Assembly: GCA_007693605.1 (NCBI GenBank) | Contig: REDG01000040.1 | Coordinates: 1 to 57,685 of the forward strand | Source of the DNA: Bradymonadales bacterium | Lineage (GTDB): Bacteria; Bdellovibrionota; UBA2394 | Direction: 5' to 3' | Length of the DNA stretch: 57,685 nt | Part shown: positions 17,998 through 26,748 of the stretch, in pieces | How the letters are laid out: each line of letters begins with the position of its first letter | How positions within the stretch are numbered: position 1 is the stretch's first letter | The notes under the pieces: generated by a model | What the model was told of the DNA's origin: nothing | Database searches by the model: none | Seen by the model: the letters and a program-made list of their open reading frames with translations, nothing else | Program-made: the position numbers and the translations under genes

Positions 17998-19530
17998 ATG
18001 ACGGAACCTCTCAAAGCCTTTCGCTTCTCTGATTTGCAGGCTGAGCTTCAATCCGCCGATCTTTGGCTAGAGGCTCGGGCCGAAGGCTCTTACGATGGCA
18101 TTTTCTCAGACACTCGAGAGCTTAATCAACTGACCGGTTCCTCTTTGGTCTTCTTTTGTCGAAGGGGCTTAAGTAAAGATGGGCATCAATTCATTCCTGA
18201 ACTGCTCAAAGAGGGCCGCGTGAAGGCCTTTGTCGTAGAAGAGGGGGTCGATCTCATTCCAGAAGATCGAGATTATTTGGTGGTTCGAGATAGTCGCTTA
18301 GCGATGTCTCTGTTTGCCAAGAAGCTCTACGGTGACCCGACGCGAGATCTGCTGACTTGTGCGATCACGGGGACGAACGGCAAGACCACCAGCTGTTTTA
18401 TTTTGGAGCAAGTTTTGAAATCCGCGGGCTTTCGAACGGCTCGAATGGGTACGATTGACTCTCGCTTCGAGAACGATCGGTGGGGGTCTTCGTTGACCTC
18501 TCCGGATTTCGTGCTTTTCCAAAAGTTAGTGGCTCGTTGGAAGGCCTTGGGTGCAGAATCCCTTGTCTTTGAAGCAAGCTCTCATGCCTTGAGTCAGGGT
18601 CGGCTCAGTGGCGTCGAAGTCGATCTCGCCCTGTTCACGAATCTAAGCCCCGAGCATCTGGATTATCATAAGAATATGGAGTCCTATTATCAGGCAAAGA
18701 AAATCTTGTTTTCGTCTCTGTTAAGGAACTCCTCAAAGCAGAAGAAGATTGCCATTCTGCCTGAAGATCAGGCCTACGGGTCTCGACTTTTGGAAGAGCT
18801 GAAAGGCTCCGGCCTCAATCTTTGGTCTTGGGGGGAAGGTCCCACTTCTGAAGATGACTCTCAAAGGCTGCAGCTCGAAGAGTGGAGCACGAGTCTTTCA
18901 GGCTCAGAAGTCAGTGCTCGTTTCCGAGCTGAGAAGATTCAGTTTCGAAGTTCTCTGATTGGGAAACATAATGTGGAGAACTTGATGGGGGCGCTCACGG
19001 CAGGCTTGGCTCTAGAGATGAAGCTATCTGAAATTTTATCGAGTTTAGAGTCCTTTCAGGCCGTTCCTGGGCGCTTGGAGAGAGTTCCTCACCCTCGTTC
19101 AGCCAATGTTTTCGTGGATTATGCTCACACCCCAGACGCATTGGAGAATGTATTGCAGAGCCTTCGCCCCCTATGTCAGGGGAAGCTTCGGCTGATTTTT
19201 GGTTGTGGCGGAGATCGAGATCGTCAGAAAAGACCGCTGATGGGTCAGATTGCTGAACTCTTTTCTGATGTTGTTTATTTGAGTTCCGACAACCCTCGAT
19301 CTGAAGATCCTCTTGAGATCATCAATCAGGTTTTGCAGGGAATGCAGAAAATCAAGCCGTGTCGAGTGATTGAAAACCGGCGACTTGCCATTGAAACCGC
19401 GATCTCAGAGATGGAAGAGAAGGATGTCTTGTTGATTGCGGGTAAGGGTCACGAGACCACTCAAGAGATAATGGGGCAAGAATTTGATTTCGATGATCGA
19501 GAAGTTGTGAGAGCCTATTCTGGGGCTTAA
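17998..19530 (+). CDS. murE: UDP-MurNAc-tripeptide ligase MurE (meso-diaminopimelate type)
   Basis: MurE adds the third amino acid to UDP-MurNAc-L-Ala-D-Glu in the cytoplasm. The 510 residues contain the ATP loop ITGTNGKTTS (123-132), EASSHALSQGR (192-202), TNLSPEHLDYH (214-224), VDYAHTPDALE (373-383) and DNPRSEDP (431-438). DNPR is the mark of enzymes that use meso-diaminopimelate rather than lysine, which fits a Gram-negative wall. murF, which normally follows, is absent; mraY starts four bases after the stop. Confidence 0.96.
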   Translation: MTEPLKAFRFSDLQAELQSADLWLEARAEGSYDGIFSDTRELNQLTGSSLVFFCRRGLSKDGHQFIPELLKEGRVKAFVVEEGVDLIPEDRDYLVVRDSRLAMSLFAKKLYGDPTRDLLTCAITGTNGKTTSCFILEQVLKSAGFRTARMGTIDSRFENDRWGSSLTSPDFVLFQKLVARWKALGAESLVFEASSHALSQGRLSGVEVDLALFTNLSPEHLDYHKNMESYYQAKKILFSSLLRNSSKQKKIAILPEDQAYGSRLLEELKGSGLNLWSWGEGPTSEDDSQRLQLEEWSTSLSGSEVSARFRAEKIQFRSSLIGKHNVENLMGALTAGLALEMKLSEILSSLESFQAVPGRLERVPHPRSANVFVDYAHTPDALENVLQSLRPLCQGKLRLIFGCGGDRDRQKRPLMGQIAELFSDVVYLSSDNPRSEDPLEIINQVLQGMQKIKPCRVIENRRLAIETAISEMEEKDVLLIAGKGHETTQEIMGQEFDFDDREVVRAYSGA

Positions 19531-19533
19531 AAC

Positions 19534-20610
19534 TTGATCCTGAATTTTTTACAAATCTTTTTTGAAGACAGTCTGATTCTCAATCTGTTTCGTTACATCA
19601 CTTTTCGAGCGCTCTTAGCCGCGGTTCTGAGTTTTCTGATGGTTCTTCTCTTTATGCCGAAGTTGATGCGTTGGCTTCAAAACCTTCGAGTCGGACAGGT
19701 CGTTCGAGATGATGGGCCACAAACTCACTTAAAGAAGAAAGGCACTCCCACCATGGGGGGGGTTCTGATTGTGGGAGCCATTTTTGTGGTGTGTTTGCTC
19801 TTCAATCGTTTGGACAATCTGCTCGTCTGGATCGTTCTGGGAGTTCTGATACTTTCCGGTTTTGTCGGTTTTCTGGATGACTTCTTAAAGCTTCGCAAGA
19901 AAAATTCAAAAGGGGTGAGCTTTCGGCTCAAGATGTTGAGTTTAAGTGCAATTGCTCTGGGAGCGGTTTGGCTTGGGCTTGAGTGGGGGTTGATTGAGTC
20001 GAGAATTCACTTTCCCTTCTTTAAAGAGGCCTACCTTGATGTGGGCTTCCTCTATTATCTGTGGAGTTTGGCCGTCATTGTCGGCTCCTCCAATGCCGTG
20101 AATTTGACCGACGGGCTTGATGGGTTAGCGATTGTGCCGGTGATGACGACCGCCCTGGTGCTGGCGGTGATCGCTTATGTGTCTGGTCACGCCTTGTTCT
20201 CTAATTATTTGCAGTTTCAATTTATGCCCGGGGCGGGAGAGTTGAGTATCGTCATGACGGCCATGATTGGGGCGGGTCTTGGATTTCTCTGGTACAACGC
20301 CCATCCCGCTCAGGTTTTCATGGGGGATGTGGGCTCCCTTTCTTTAGGCGCCGCCCTTGGAGTTTCAGCGCTTTTGATCCATCAGGAGTTGGTTCTTTTT
20401 ATCGCCGGTTTTTTGTTTGTTATGGAAGCCGTGTCGGTCATGATTCAGGTGGGTTGGTATAAGAGCTCGAAGAAGAGAATCTTTCGGATGGCGCCACTTC
20501 ACCACCATTTCGAGCTTTCGGGCTGGCCGGAGTCTAAGGTCATCGTTCGCTTCTGGATTCTCTCAATTTTGTTTGCCGTGATTGCTCTGACCACGCTAAA
20601 ACTCCGCTGA
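19534..20610 (+). CDS. mraY: Phospho-MurNAc-pentapeptide transferase MraY
   Basis: MraY moves phospho-MurNAc-pentapeptide onto undecaprenyl phosphate to form lipid I in the inner membrane. The 358 residues show about ten membrane helices and the family motifs KKGTPTMGG, DDFLKLRKKNSKG, NAVNLTDGLDGLA, MGDVGSLSLG and APLHHHFELSGW. The start is TTG 19534, which gives the usual N-terminal length. The gene overlaps murD by one base (TGATG). Confidence 0.97.
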   Translation: MILNFLQIFFEDSLILNLFRYITFRALLAAVLSFLMVLLFMPKLMRWLQNLRVGQVVRDDGPQTHLKKKGTPTMGGVLIVGAIFVVCLLFNRLDNLLVWIVLGVLILSGFVGFLDDFLKLRKKNSKGVSFRLKMLSLSAIALGAVWLGLEWGLIESRIHFPFFKEAYLDVGFLYYLWSLAVIVGSSNAVNLTDGLDGLAIVPVMTTALVLAVIAYVSGHALFSNYLQFQFMPGAGELSIVMTAMIGAGLGFLWYNAHPAQVFMGDVGSLSLGAALGVSALLIHQELVLFIAGFLFVMEAVSVMIQVGWYKSSKKRIFRMAPLHHHFELSGWPESKVIVRFWILSILFAVIALTTLKLR

Positions 20611-21851
20611 TGTCGACTCCTCCGATTCTTTGTTTGGGCCGAGGCCGAAGCGCAACTTCGATTGCTCGTTTCTTTGGGCAGGCTCAGGCCTTAGAAGAGA
20701 CCGAAGACTCGGTGACTCTGTGGAACTGGACAGCCGGGGAATGGATTCAGAAGGAAAGATTCGCCGGCGGATTCGAGCAGATCTCTTGGGAGGACTTTTT
20801 GCCAGCCAAAGTCTTTTTGAGTCCGGGCATTGATCCACGGCGAGAATTTTTTTCTTCCGTACAGGCTGTTGAGGAAAGAGAACTTGAACTTTTCTGCAAT
20901 CAATTTGGGGGCCAAATTATTGGGATTACGGGGACCAACGGAAAGTCTAGTTTTACAGCGGCCCTTGGCGGGCTTTTGAAAGAGGCCTGTGGAGAAGAAA
21001 AGGTTTTTGTGGGCGGCAATCTTGGGACCCCCCTTTTTGAAGCGCTTCAGAGAGGGGTGGCTTACGAGTTAGCGGTGGTGGAACTCTCAAGCTTTCAATT
21101 GGAACGAATCGAAGGTCTAAGCATGAACTTGGGGATTCTCTTGAATTTGTCTCCAGATCATCTGGATCGATATGATTCGATCGAGGATTACTACCAGACG
21201 AAATGGGGGCTTCTAAAAAACGCTCAATCGATCATCTACCCGAAGGACTACCGTCCTCCCTCAGGCTTGGCGGCTTCAGCCGTCGACTTTTGGGCTCTTG
21301 AGCCTTTTCAGGATGTTCTGAAGCGAGTGGGTGGTTTTCTTGAGTCAAGACTGTCTTTGAAGATACCCGCCGGAGCATGGAGCCGCATTCAGAGCCTTCC
21401 TCATCGGCTAGAGCGATGGCAGTCAGAAAGGGGGGTGATTTTCGTTAACGACTCGAAATCCACCAATATTGCCTCGACGCGTTATGCCTTGGCGAGTCGG
21501 CCAAAGATCAGAGGGAGATCTTATTTGATTTTGGGAGGTCGGGACAAAGGCGGAGACTTTTCTGAGCTGGCGGCTGATCTTTCGGGAATTGAACAAGTCT
21601 TTGTGTATGGGGAGTGCCGTGAAAAGATCTGCAAAGCGCTGAGTGCGTCTGTGAAGACAGAAGTCTTTTCGTCCTTGGGGGATCTGATGAAGTCAGTTCC
21701 GAGTCGCTTGCAAGAAGATGATCTTTTGCTGCTTTCACCAGCCTGTTCAAGTTTTGACGAATTCAAGAACTATGAAGATCGTGGGGATCGTTTCTTTCAG
21801 TGGGCGAAGGAGGCAGAATCTTCGTTGATTGCCAGAGCCAAAACTCGATAG
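20610..21851 (+). CDS. murD: UDP-MurNAc-L-alanine:D-glutamate ligase MurD
   Basis: MurD adds D-glutamate to UDP-MurNAc-L-Ala. The 413 residues include an N-terminal Rossmann-like part, the ATP loop GITGTNGKSSFTAAL (105-119), GNLGTPLFEA, VVELSSFQLERI, LNLSPDHLDRY, NDSKSTNIASTRYAL and ILGGRDKGGDF. The length is slightly short for the family, with a compact N-terminal domain. It is embedded between mraY and ftsW with minimal spacing. Confidence 0.96.
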   Translation: MSTPPILCLGRGRSATSIARFFGQAQALEETEDSVTLWNWTAGEWIQKERFAGGFEQISWEDFLPAKVFLSPGIDPRREFFSSVQAVEERELELFCNQFGGQIIGITGTNGKSSFTAALGGLLKEACGEEKVFVGGNLGTPLFEALQRGVAYELAVVELSSFQLERIEGLSMNLGILLNLSPDHLDRYDSIEDYYQTKWGLLKNAQSIIYPKDYRPPSGLAASAVDFWALEPFQDVLKRVGGFLESRLSLKIPAGAWSRIQSLPHRLERWQSERGVIFVNDSKSTNIASTRYALASRPKIRGRSYLILGGRDKGGDFSELAADLSGIEQVFVYGECREKICKALSASVKTEVFSSLGDLMKSVPSRLQEDDLLLLSPACSSFDEFKNYEDRGDRFFQWAKEAESSLIARAKTR

Positions 21852-21859
21852 AATAAGGA

Positions 21860-23017
21860 ATGGCGTGGATTGGCTCCGTGACTCGTTCGAACTGGGCGAT
21901 CCTGAGGAGTTCAAGATATTTTCCGGCGGGCTGCTCTCATATGGGGCTTTTCTTGCTTCTTGTGGGTTTAAGTCTTTTTGGTCTTGTGATGATCTACAGT
22001 TCGTCAGCCGTCTTGGGAATGCAAAGATTCTCTGACCCACTTTTTTTCGTGAAGAAACAAGCCATTTTCTTGGCGATTGGATGGGGCTTGTATTTCGCTA
22101 TTTCTCAGCTTCCAATTGAGAAGCTTTTAGACTTTCGACTGAGCCTTCTGTTTCTTTGTGTGCTCGGACTGGTGCTGGTTCTGATTCCAGGAGTTGGTAG
22201 TGCTGCCGGTGGAGCTCAACGATGGGTGCAGTTGGGGCCCTTGAGCTTTCAGCCCGCAGAACTCGTTCGTCTGTTGTTCGTCTTTTATTTGGCGGCGGGG
22301 CTTTGGATCAAGAGAGAGAGTCTTTCGTCTTTCAATCGAGGTTTTCTTCCGTTCTTTGTAGCGACGTCTCTTTTGATGTTTCTTCTGATTCTTCAGCCCG
22401 ACTTTGGGGGCGCGATGGCTCTTTTTGCAATCAGTGTCTCCATGTGGTTTGTGGGGGGAGTTCCTCTTCTGTATCTTGGCGGGCTTGCGCTTTTAGCCAG
22501 CCCCGCTCTTCTGTTTGTCTTGTTTCAGGCAAGCTATCGGACGCAAAGAGTGATGACTTTTCTCAACCCATGGAGTGATCCTCAAGGGGCGGGATTTCAG
22601 GTGATTCAATCTTATCTGGCGTTTTTCGAAGGTAAGTGGACGGGTGTGGGATTGGGGAACTCTCAGCAGAAACTCTTTTACCTTCCGGAAGCGCATACAG
22701 ATTTTGTTTTCTCCGTGATTGGAGAGGAGCTGGGGGCACTTGGAGCCATGTCGGTCCTCTCGGCCTTTTTTCTATTGATGCTCTTTGGATTTCGAATTGC
22801 CCGACAACAGCAGGAGGGGCGCCTCTACTTTTTGGGAATAGGCTTGAGTATTTTTATTTGTCTTCCCGCTCTATTGAATATGATGGTTACGATTGGATTG
22901 CTTCCGACCAAAGGTTTGCCTTTACCCTTTTTTAGTGCGGGCGGGAGTTCATTGATCGTTTCCATGATGGCTTTGGGAGCGCTTCAAGCTCTTCATCGAA
23001 AGAGGCTGAGGATTTGA
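21860..23017 (+). CDS. ftsW: Septal peptidoglycan polymerase FtsW
   Basis: FtsW is the SEDS glycosyltransferase that polymerises lipid II at the septum with FtsI. The 385 residues have about ten membrane helices and the motifs GLVMIYSSSAV, GAQRWVQLGPLSFQPAEL, LLILQPDFGGA, GAGFQVIQSYLAF, GVGLGNSQQKLFYLPEAHTD, FSVIGEELG and PLPFFSAGGSSL. The N-terminal tail before the first helix (MAWIGSVTRSNW) is unusual and a later start such as the ATG near 21941 is possible. The stop overlaps murG. Confidence 0.96.
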   Translation: MAWIGSVTRSNWAILRSSRYFPAGCSHMGLFLLLVGLSLFGLVMIYSSSAVLGMQRFSDPLFFVKKQAIFLAIGWGLYFAISQLPIEKLLDFRLSLLFLCVLGLVLVLIPGVGSAAGGAQRWVQLGPLSFQPAELVRLLFVFYLAAGLWIKRESLSSFNRGFLPFFVATSLLMFLLILQPDFGGAMALFAISVSMWFVGGVPLLYLGGLALLASPALLFVLFQASYRTQRVMTFLNPWSDPQGAGFQVIQSYLAFFEGKWTGVGLGNSQQKLFYLPEAHTDFVFSVIGEELGALGAMSVLSAFFLLMLFGFRIARQQQEGRLYFLGIGLSIFICLPALLNMMVTIGLLPTKGLPLPFFSAGGSSLIVSMMALGALQALHRKRLRI

Positions 23018-24048
23018 AAGAACTTCGAATGATCGTTGCCGGTGGGGGGACGGGGGGCCACTTCTTTTGTGGCGTGGCGTTCGCAGAAGCTTTTCTTGAA
23101 CGATACCCCCAATCGAAGGTGGTATTTGTGGGGGTTAGACAGGGGATCGAAGCTCGCACTCATTTGAGTGACCCGAGAATGTCGATTCGCTTTGTGCAGG
23201 CGAGGGGTGTTTTAGGGAAGTCTGTCTTTGATAAAGTCTTTGCTCTTTTCACAATTCTGGGGGGATTTTTTCAGGCTCTTGGAATTCTTTGGTCGGTTCG
23301 ACCTCGATTGGTTTTAGGGGTGGGAGGCTATGCTAGTGTTCCCGTCATTCTTGCGGCTTGGATGACTCGGCCCCTGATGCGTTGGAATATTCGGGTGATT
23401 GATCAGAACTCTGTGCCGGGCTTAGCCAATCGCTTGTTTGCTCGCCTTGGCATTCCTGCCTATTCGGGCTTTGCCAGTCCCGGATTTCGAGAGATTGATC
23501 TTCCGGTTCGAAGGGCTCTAAGGCGTCCCCAAGAGGGGGCGCGAGATTTTGTATGGCCTCCTAAAAACATTCTCGTGATGGGCGGATCGCAGGGGGCCAA
23601 GGCCTTGAATCAAGCTTGGATAAGATTATTGCCCGATTTAAGAAACTTTGATCCTGACATTCAAGTCTTTCATCAAACGGGGGCGCATTCTTTAGAGAAC
23701 TGTCGGTCGGCTTACGAGAATTTTCAGATTCGCGCGGAATGTTTTGTCTTTTCAGACAAGATGGCCGACTACTATCAGGCGGCTGATTTAATCATTGCGA
23801 GGGCAGGAGCTCTCAGTGTGTTTGAGATTATGGAGCACCAGAGGCCCTGCATTTTTGTGCCATTTCCCTTTGCAACTCATCAACATCAGCTTCGAAACGC
23901 AGAAGCCGTACAATCTTCTGACTGGATTCTTCTTGAAACGGATCTAAAATGGTCAAAACTCGAAAGGCTTTTTAACTCCGATCGACCCAAACTACCAAAA
24001 AGGCGACAGGGGGTCGGGTTGCAGTGGGAATCCGTCATTCAAGCCTGA
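23014..24048 (+). CDS. murG: Lipid II synthase MurG
   Basis: MurG transfers GlcNAc from UDP-GlcNAc to lipid I on the inner face of the membrane. The 344 residues show the N-terminal loop VAGGGTGGHFFCG, GVGGYASVPVILAA, DQNSVPGLANRLF, the UDP-sugar loop VMGGSQGAKALN, and RAGALSVFEI in the C-terminal domain. The C-terminus after GVGLQWES is short compared with many MurG proteins. TTG start at 23014 overlaps ftsW. A palindromic copy of the 124-bp repeat begins on the first base after the stop codon. Confidence 0.95.
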   Translation: MKELRMIVAGGGTGGHFFCGVAFAEAFLERYPQSKVVFVGVRQGIEARTHLSDPRMSIRFVQARGVLGKSVFDKVFALFTILGGFFQALGILWSVRPRLVLGVGGYASVPVILAAWMTRPLMRWNIRVIDQNSVPGLANRLFARLGIPAYSGFASPGFREIDLPVRRALRRPQEGARDFVWPPKNILVMGGSQGAKALNQAWIRLLPDLRNFDPDIQVFHQTGAHSLENCRSAYENFQIRAECFVFSDKMADYYQAADLIIARAGALSVFEIMEHQRPCIFVPFPFATHQHQLRNAEAVQSSDWILLETDLKWSKLERLFNSDRPKLPKRRQGVGLQWESVIQA

Positions 24049-24198
24049 GGGAACTGTCGCTAAGGGCCCATCTGCTTCGTCGGCCGCGTCGCTGCGCTTC
24101 TCGAGTGGCATGATAACCACACTGCGATGCTCGCTCCTTGTCTTCTCGCATCTGGACCCTTATCGACAGTTCCCTATGAATCGCTAAGGGCCCATCTG
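24049..24198. repeat. Palindromic copy of the ~124-bp repeat after murG
   Basis: The unit CGCTAAGGGCCCATCTG occurs at 24058 and again at 24182, exactly 124 bases apart, and the inside matches the repeats at 1-240. The outer 22 bases GGGAACTGTCGCTAAGGGCC.. (24049-24070) are the near-perfect inverse of 24153-24174 (TGGACCCTTATCGACAGTTC..), 20 of 22 paired. A small inner hairpin GTGG/CCAC lies near 24105. The hairpin starts immediately after the murG stop, so it may also act as an RNA 3' structure. Confidence 0.85.
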
Positions 24199-24201
24199 TT
24201 G

Positions 24202-24402
24202 TCTCCTAAAACTCCGGCCCAATAGCCAACGCAATACTAGCTCTCACTTCCGCAGCGGCAGTTGACATAACTTGGTGCTGCGGAAAGCAAAAGCTGTGGT
24301 TCATTGCTTAGAGAACAATTGCAGCCTGTACTCCATCGAGAGAAAGGAACGGTATGCTTAAGATTGAGCTAGTCTGGCACTTTCGTCTCCCGACCCCTTC
24401 CT
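24202..24402. repeat. Left copy of the duplicated flank of the GLUG lipoprotein gene
   Basis: Bases 24202-24272 and 24363-24402 match 26588-26659 and 26663-26702 almost base for base (for example ACTCCGGCCCAATAGCCAA and TTGAGCTAGTCTGGCACTTT). The left copy has about 90 extra bases between the two parts. CTTCCGCAGCGGCAG, a degenerate palindrome, lies at 24247-24261. GACCCCTTCCT is repeated twice at the right end (24392-24413). Confidence 0.9.
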
Positions 24403-24562
24403 GACCCCTTCCTGAGATTTAGGTCTGTAAAAAGGTTAGGGCGGCTGAGTTTGCTGGGAAAAGAGGCGTCATTAAGAAGACTTACGAGGATCTGTCGTGG
24501 CATGACAGTTGCACACTTTTAGAGAAAGTCCTGGATGAAGTGGAATACGGTGGAGAGCCCTT
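24403..24562 (+). other. Gap upstream of the GLUG lipoprotein gene
   Basis: The region between the left repeat and the ATG at 24563 presumably carries the promoter; no clear -35/-10 pair is visible. One frame is open from 24426 to a stop at about 24588 and reads like protein (KKTYEDLSWHDSCTLLEKVL), but it has no ATG, GTG or TTG start, so it may be a gene remnant or chance. Confidence 0.35.
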
Positions 24563-26581
24563 ATGCGCGTCTTTTTCTCAGTTTTGAGTCTTTTTGGAAT
24601 ATTGGCCTGTTCGGCAGTCGATCCGGTGGGAGACAAGGGTGGTCCAGAAGGCACACAAGATCGGCCCGTTGTGCCGGGTCTGGGTGGCGGTCATGACGAC
24701 GACACGCCTGGCGGCGGAATTGACACGATCCCCCCTGTCATCAGTCTAATTGGCGATTCACAGGTCAGCTTAGAGCCCTGCATTGCCTTTGAAGATCCAG
24801 GAGCTTTAGCGATCGATTCCCTCGGTGGTGAGCTAGAGGTTCAAGCCATTTACCCAACCGACTTCTTTGAGGTGCTTCAGTATGTTGAGGGGACTTACGA
24901 AGTTCGATATGAGGCCACCGATGCTGCAGGAAATTCAGCGATCCCTGTGATTCGAACGCTAGAGGTGTCTGAGACCTCCCTGTTTTCGGCCGAGGATTTT
25001 TCCCGGCTAAGAGAGAATCTGTCGGGTGACTTTCGGATTTGTCAGGATGTCTCGTTTTCTGCGAACTCGGACTTTGAACCCATTGGTTCAGCCAGCACCG
25101 GAGGCCACTTTTTGGGCAGACTGAGTGGCCGGAAAGCAAATGGAGAGCGAGCGAAGATCTCTGGTTTAAGGCTTGAACGAGGGGGCAACAACTTGGGATT
25201 GTTTGCAAGTTTAGGAGATTCTGCGGTTGTGCAGGAAATTGATTTTGAATCTGTCGAAGTGCTTGGCAACCAAGCATCGAGTTCATGGGTTGGGATTCTC
25301 GCGGGCCGGTCCTCTGGACTCATTCAAGGCGTCAGTGTGAAGAATGCAAGGCTTGAGGGGCGAGCCAGTGTGGGTGGCATCGTGGGCTGGCTCTTTGCAA
25401 GCTCCTCTGGAGGTCCGGGTCGAATTGAGAATGTCTTCGTGGAGAATCTAAGTATAGAATTGGGAGCGCTAGACGCTGGGGGCCGATACGCAGGGGGGAT
25501 TGTTGGGTTTATGTCAAATAATACTCAGTTAAAAAATGTGCGGGTGGGGAATGAAGAGGATCTCTCTCCTTATCCCGTTAAAATCTCAGGTTCTGATCGC
25601 GCCATCTTGGGGGGGATTGCAGGAGGGGTATCGAGTGGCCAGATTGAGAGCTGCGAATTTTACGGAGATTTAAGTATGAGTTGGGCCAGAGTCTCAGGAG
25701 ACAGTAGTCTAGGGGGAGTTGTTGGTGTTCTGAACTCGGCAGAGGCTTTAGACTGTCATAGCTTTGGGGATTTGCATGCCCCCAGCAACTCAATGGGCGG
25801 TGGCGTGGCAGGCTGGATGATCGGGAGTAGCGCGGCGATCAAAGAGTCGTCGAGCAGTTTGTTGATCTCTGGCCTTAGAGAGCTTGGCGGTTTGGCAGGT
25901 CGAATGGGCGAGGCCAACAACAACCACCAGCCCTCGATCGAGCGCAGTTTCTTTGATGGGGTGATCACCGGGCAAGAATCACTGGGAGGGATTGTCGGCC
26001 TCTGTTACAACTGCCTTATTTCAAAGAGTATCGCCGATATCATTATTAATTCAAGCAGCGGAAGTCGCCGTCGTATTGGGGGGATTATCGGTTGGCATAT
26101 AGGGGGGTTAACGACGTCTAGGATTGATGACAGTCTGGCAATGGGTCTCATCAATGGAGCTCTTACTGCTTCTGGAGGCTTGATCGGCGAGGCGGGTCGG
26201 ATAAGGCTAGAGAACTCTTATGCTCTCGTGGCCATGAGTCTCTGCCCCAATCAAAGCAGCTGCAATCAATCGAATTCGACTCTTAGGGGTCTGGTGGGGC
26301 GGCCAACTGGATCTGGAAGTAGTGGTACCAGGCTAGAGAACTCGTTTTGGGATCGTCGATTGTTTCCAAGCGAGCCTTTGAATTCAGATCCTAAACTTTA
26401 TGGTCAGAGCCTAAGTTCTCAAGAGCTTCGTCAGATTGGCCCTCATTTCATCAACTGGGCAATCGGCACGATCTGGTTGATTCCAAGAGTTGGGTTCGCT
26501 CCTGCTTACCCTCGATTGAAAGATATGCCTGAACTGAGTTTGCCGGCAATGGACCTAGCAGCGGACAATGCTTCAAACTGA
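24563..26581 (+). CDS. Surface lipoprotein with Ig-like domain and GLUG repeats
   Basis: A 672-residue protein with lipoprotein signal MRVFFSVLSLFGILAC (acylated C16). A Gly/Asp linker leads to an Ig-like domain of the DUF5011 type at about 54-135 (DTIPPVISLIGD ... YEVRYEATDAAGNSA). From about 210 to 555 follow nine or more GLUG-type repeats with cores VGGIVGW, AGGIVGF, LGGIAGG, LGGVVGV, GGGVAGW, LGGLAGR, LGGIVGL, IGGIIGW and SGGLIGE. GLUG repeats form a beta-helix in adhesins and surface proteins. The C-terminus SFWD ... YGQSLSSQELRQ also fits this family. The gene sits inside the cell wall cluster, where it has no known place, and is bracketed by direct repeats. Confidence 0.88.
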   Translation: MRVFFSVLSLFGILACSAVDPVGDKGGPEGTQDRPVVPGLGGGHDDDTPGGGIDTIPPVISLIGDSQVSLEPCIAFEDPGALAIDSLGGELEVQAIYPTDFFEVLQYVEGTYEVRYEATDAAGNSAIPVIRTLEVSETSLFSAEDFSRLRENLSGDFRICQDVSFSANSDFEPIGSASTGGHFLGRLSGRKANGERAKISGLRLERGGNNLGLFASLGDSAVVQEIDFESVEVLGNQASSSWVGILAGRSSGLIQGVSVKNARLEGRASVGGIVGWLFASSSGGPGRIENVFVENLSIELGALDAGGRYAGGIVGFMSNNTQLKNVRVGNEEDLSPYPVKISGSDRAILGGIAGGVSSGQIESCEFYGDLSMSWARVSGDSSLGGVVGVLNSAEALDCHSFGDLHAPSNSMGGGVAGWMIGSSAAIKESSSSLLISGLRELGGLAGRMGEANNNHQPSIERSFFDGVITGQESLGGIVGLCYNCLISKSIADIIINSSSGSRRRIGGIIGWHIGGLTTSRIDDSLAMGLINGALTASGGLIGEAGRIRLENSYALVAMSLCPNQSSCNQSNSTLRGLVGRPTGSGSSGTRLENSFWDRRLFPSEPLNSDPKLYGQSLSSQELRQIGPHFINWAIGTIWLIPRVGFAPAYPRLKDMPELSLPAMDLAADNASN

Positions 26582-26587
26582 GTTTTT

Positions 26588-26702
26588 TCTCTTGAAAACT
26601 CCGGCCCAATAGCCAATGCAATACTAGCTCTCACTTCCGCAGCGGCAGTTGACATAACTAATATTGAGCTAGTCTGGCACTTTCGTCTCCCGACCCCTTC
26701 CC
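26588..26702. repeat. Right copy of the duplicated flank of the GLUG lipoprotein gene
   Basis: A shorter copy of the sequence at 24202-24402, lacking its middle ~90 bases, ending at GACCCCTTCC. It starts seven bases after the lipoprotein stop and includes CTTCCGCAGCGGCAG at 26634-26648. murC begins 46 bases beyond it. Confidence 0.9.
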
Positions 26703-26748
26703 CGGAAACTGCTTTACTGGGCTTTGAATTTCCGAGAGAAGAGGGCTT

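Noticed and set aside
24049..24562. CRISPR array or tRNA genes in the repeat region after murG
   Set aside because: The repeats are not regularly spaced short units with unique spacers, and no cloverleaf can be drawn.
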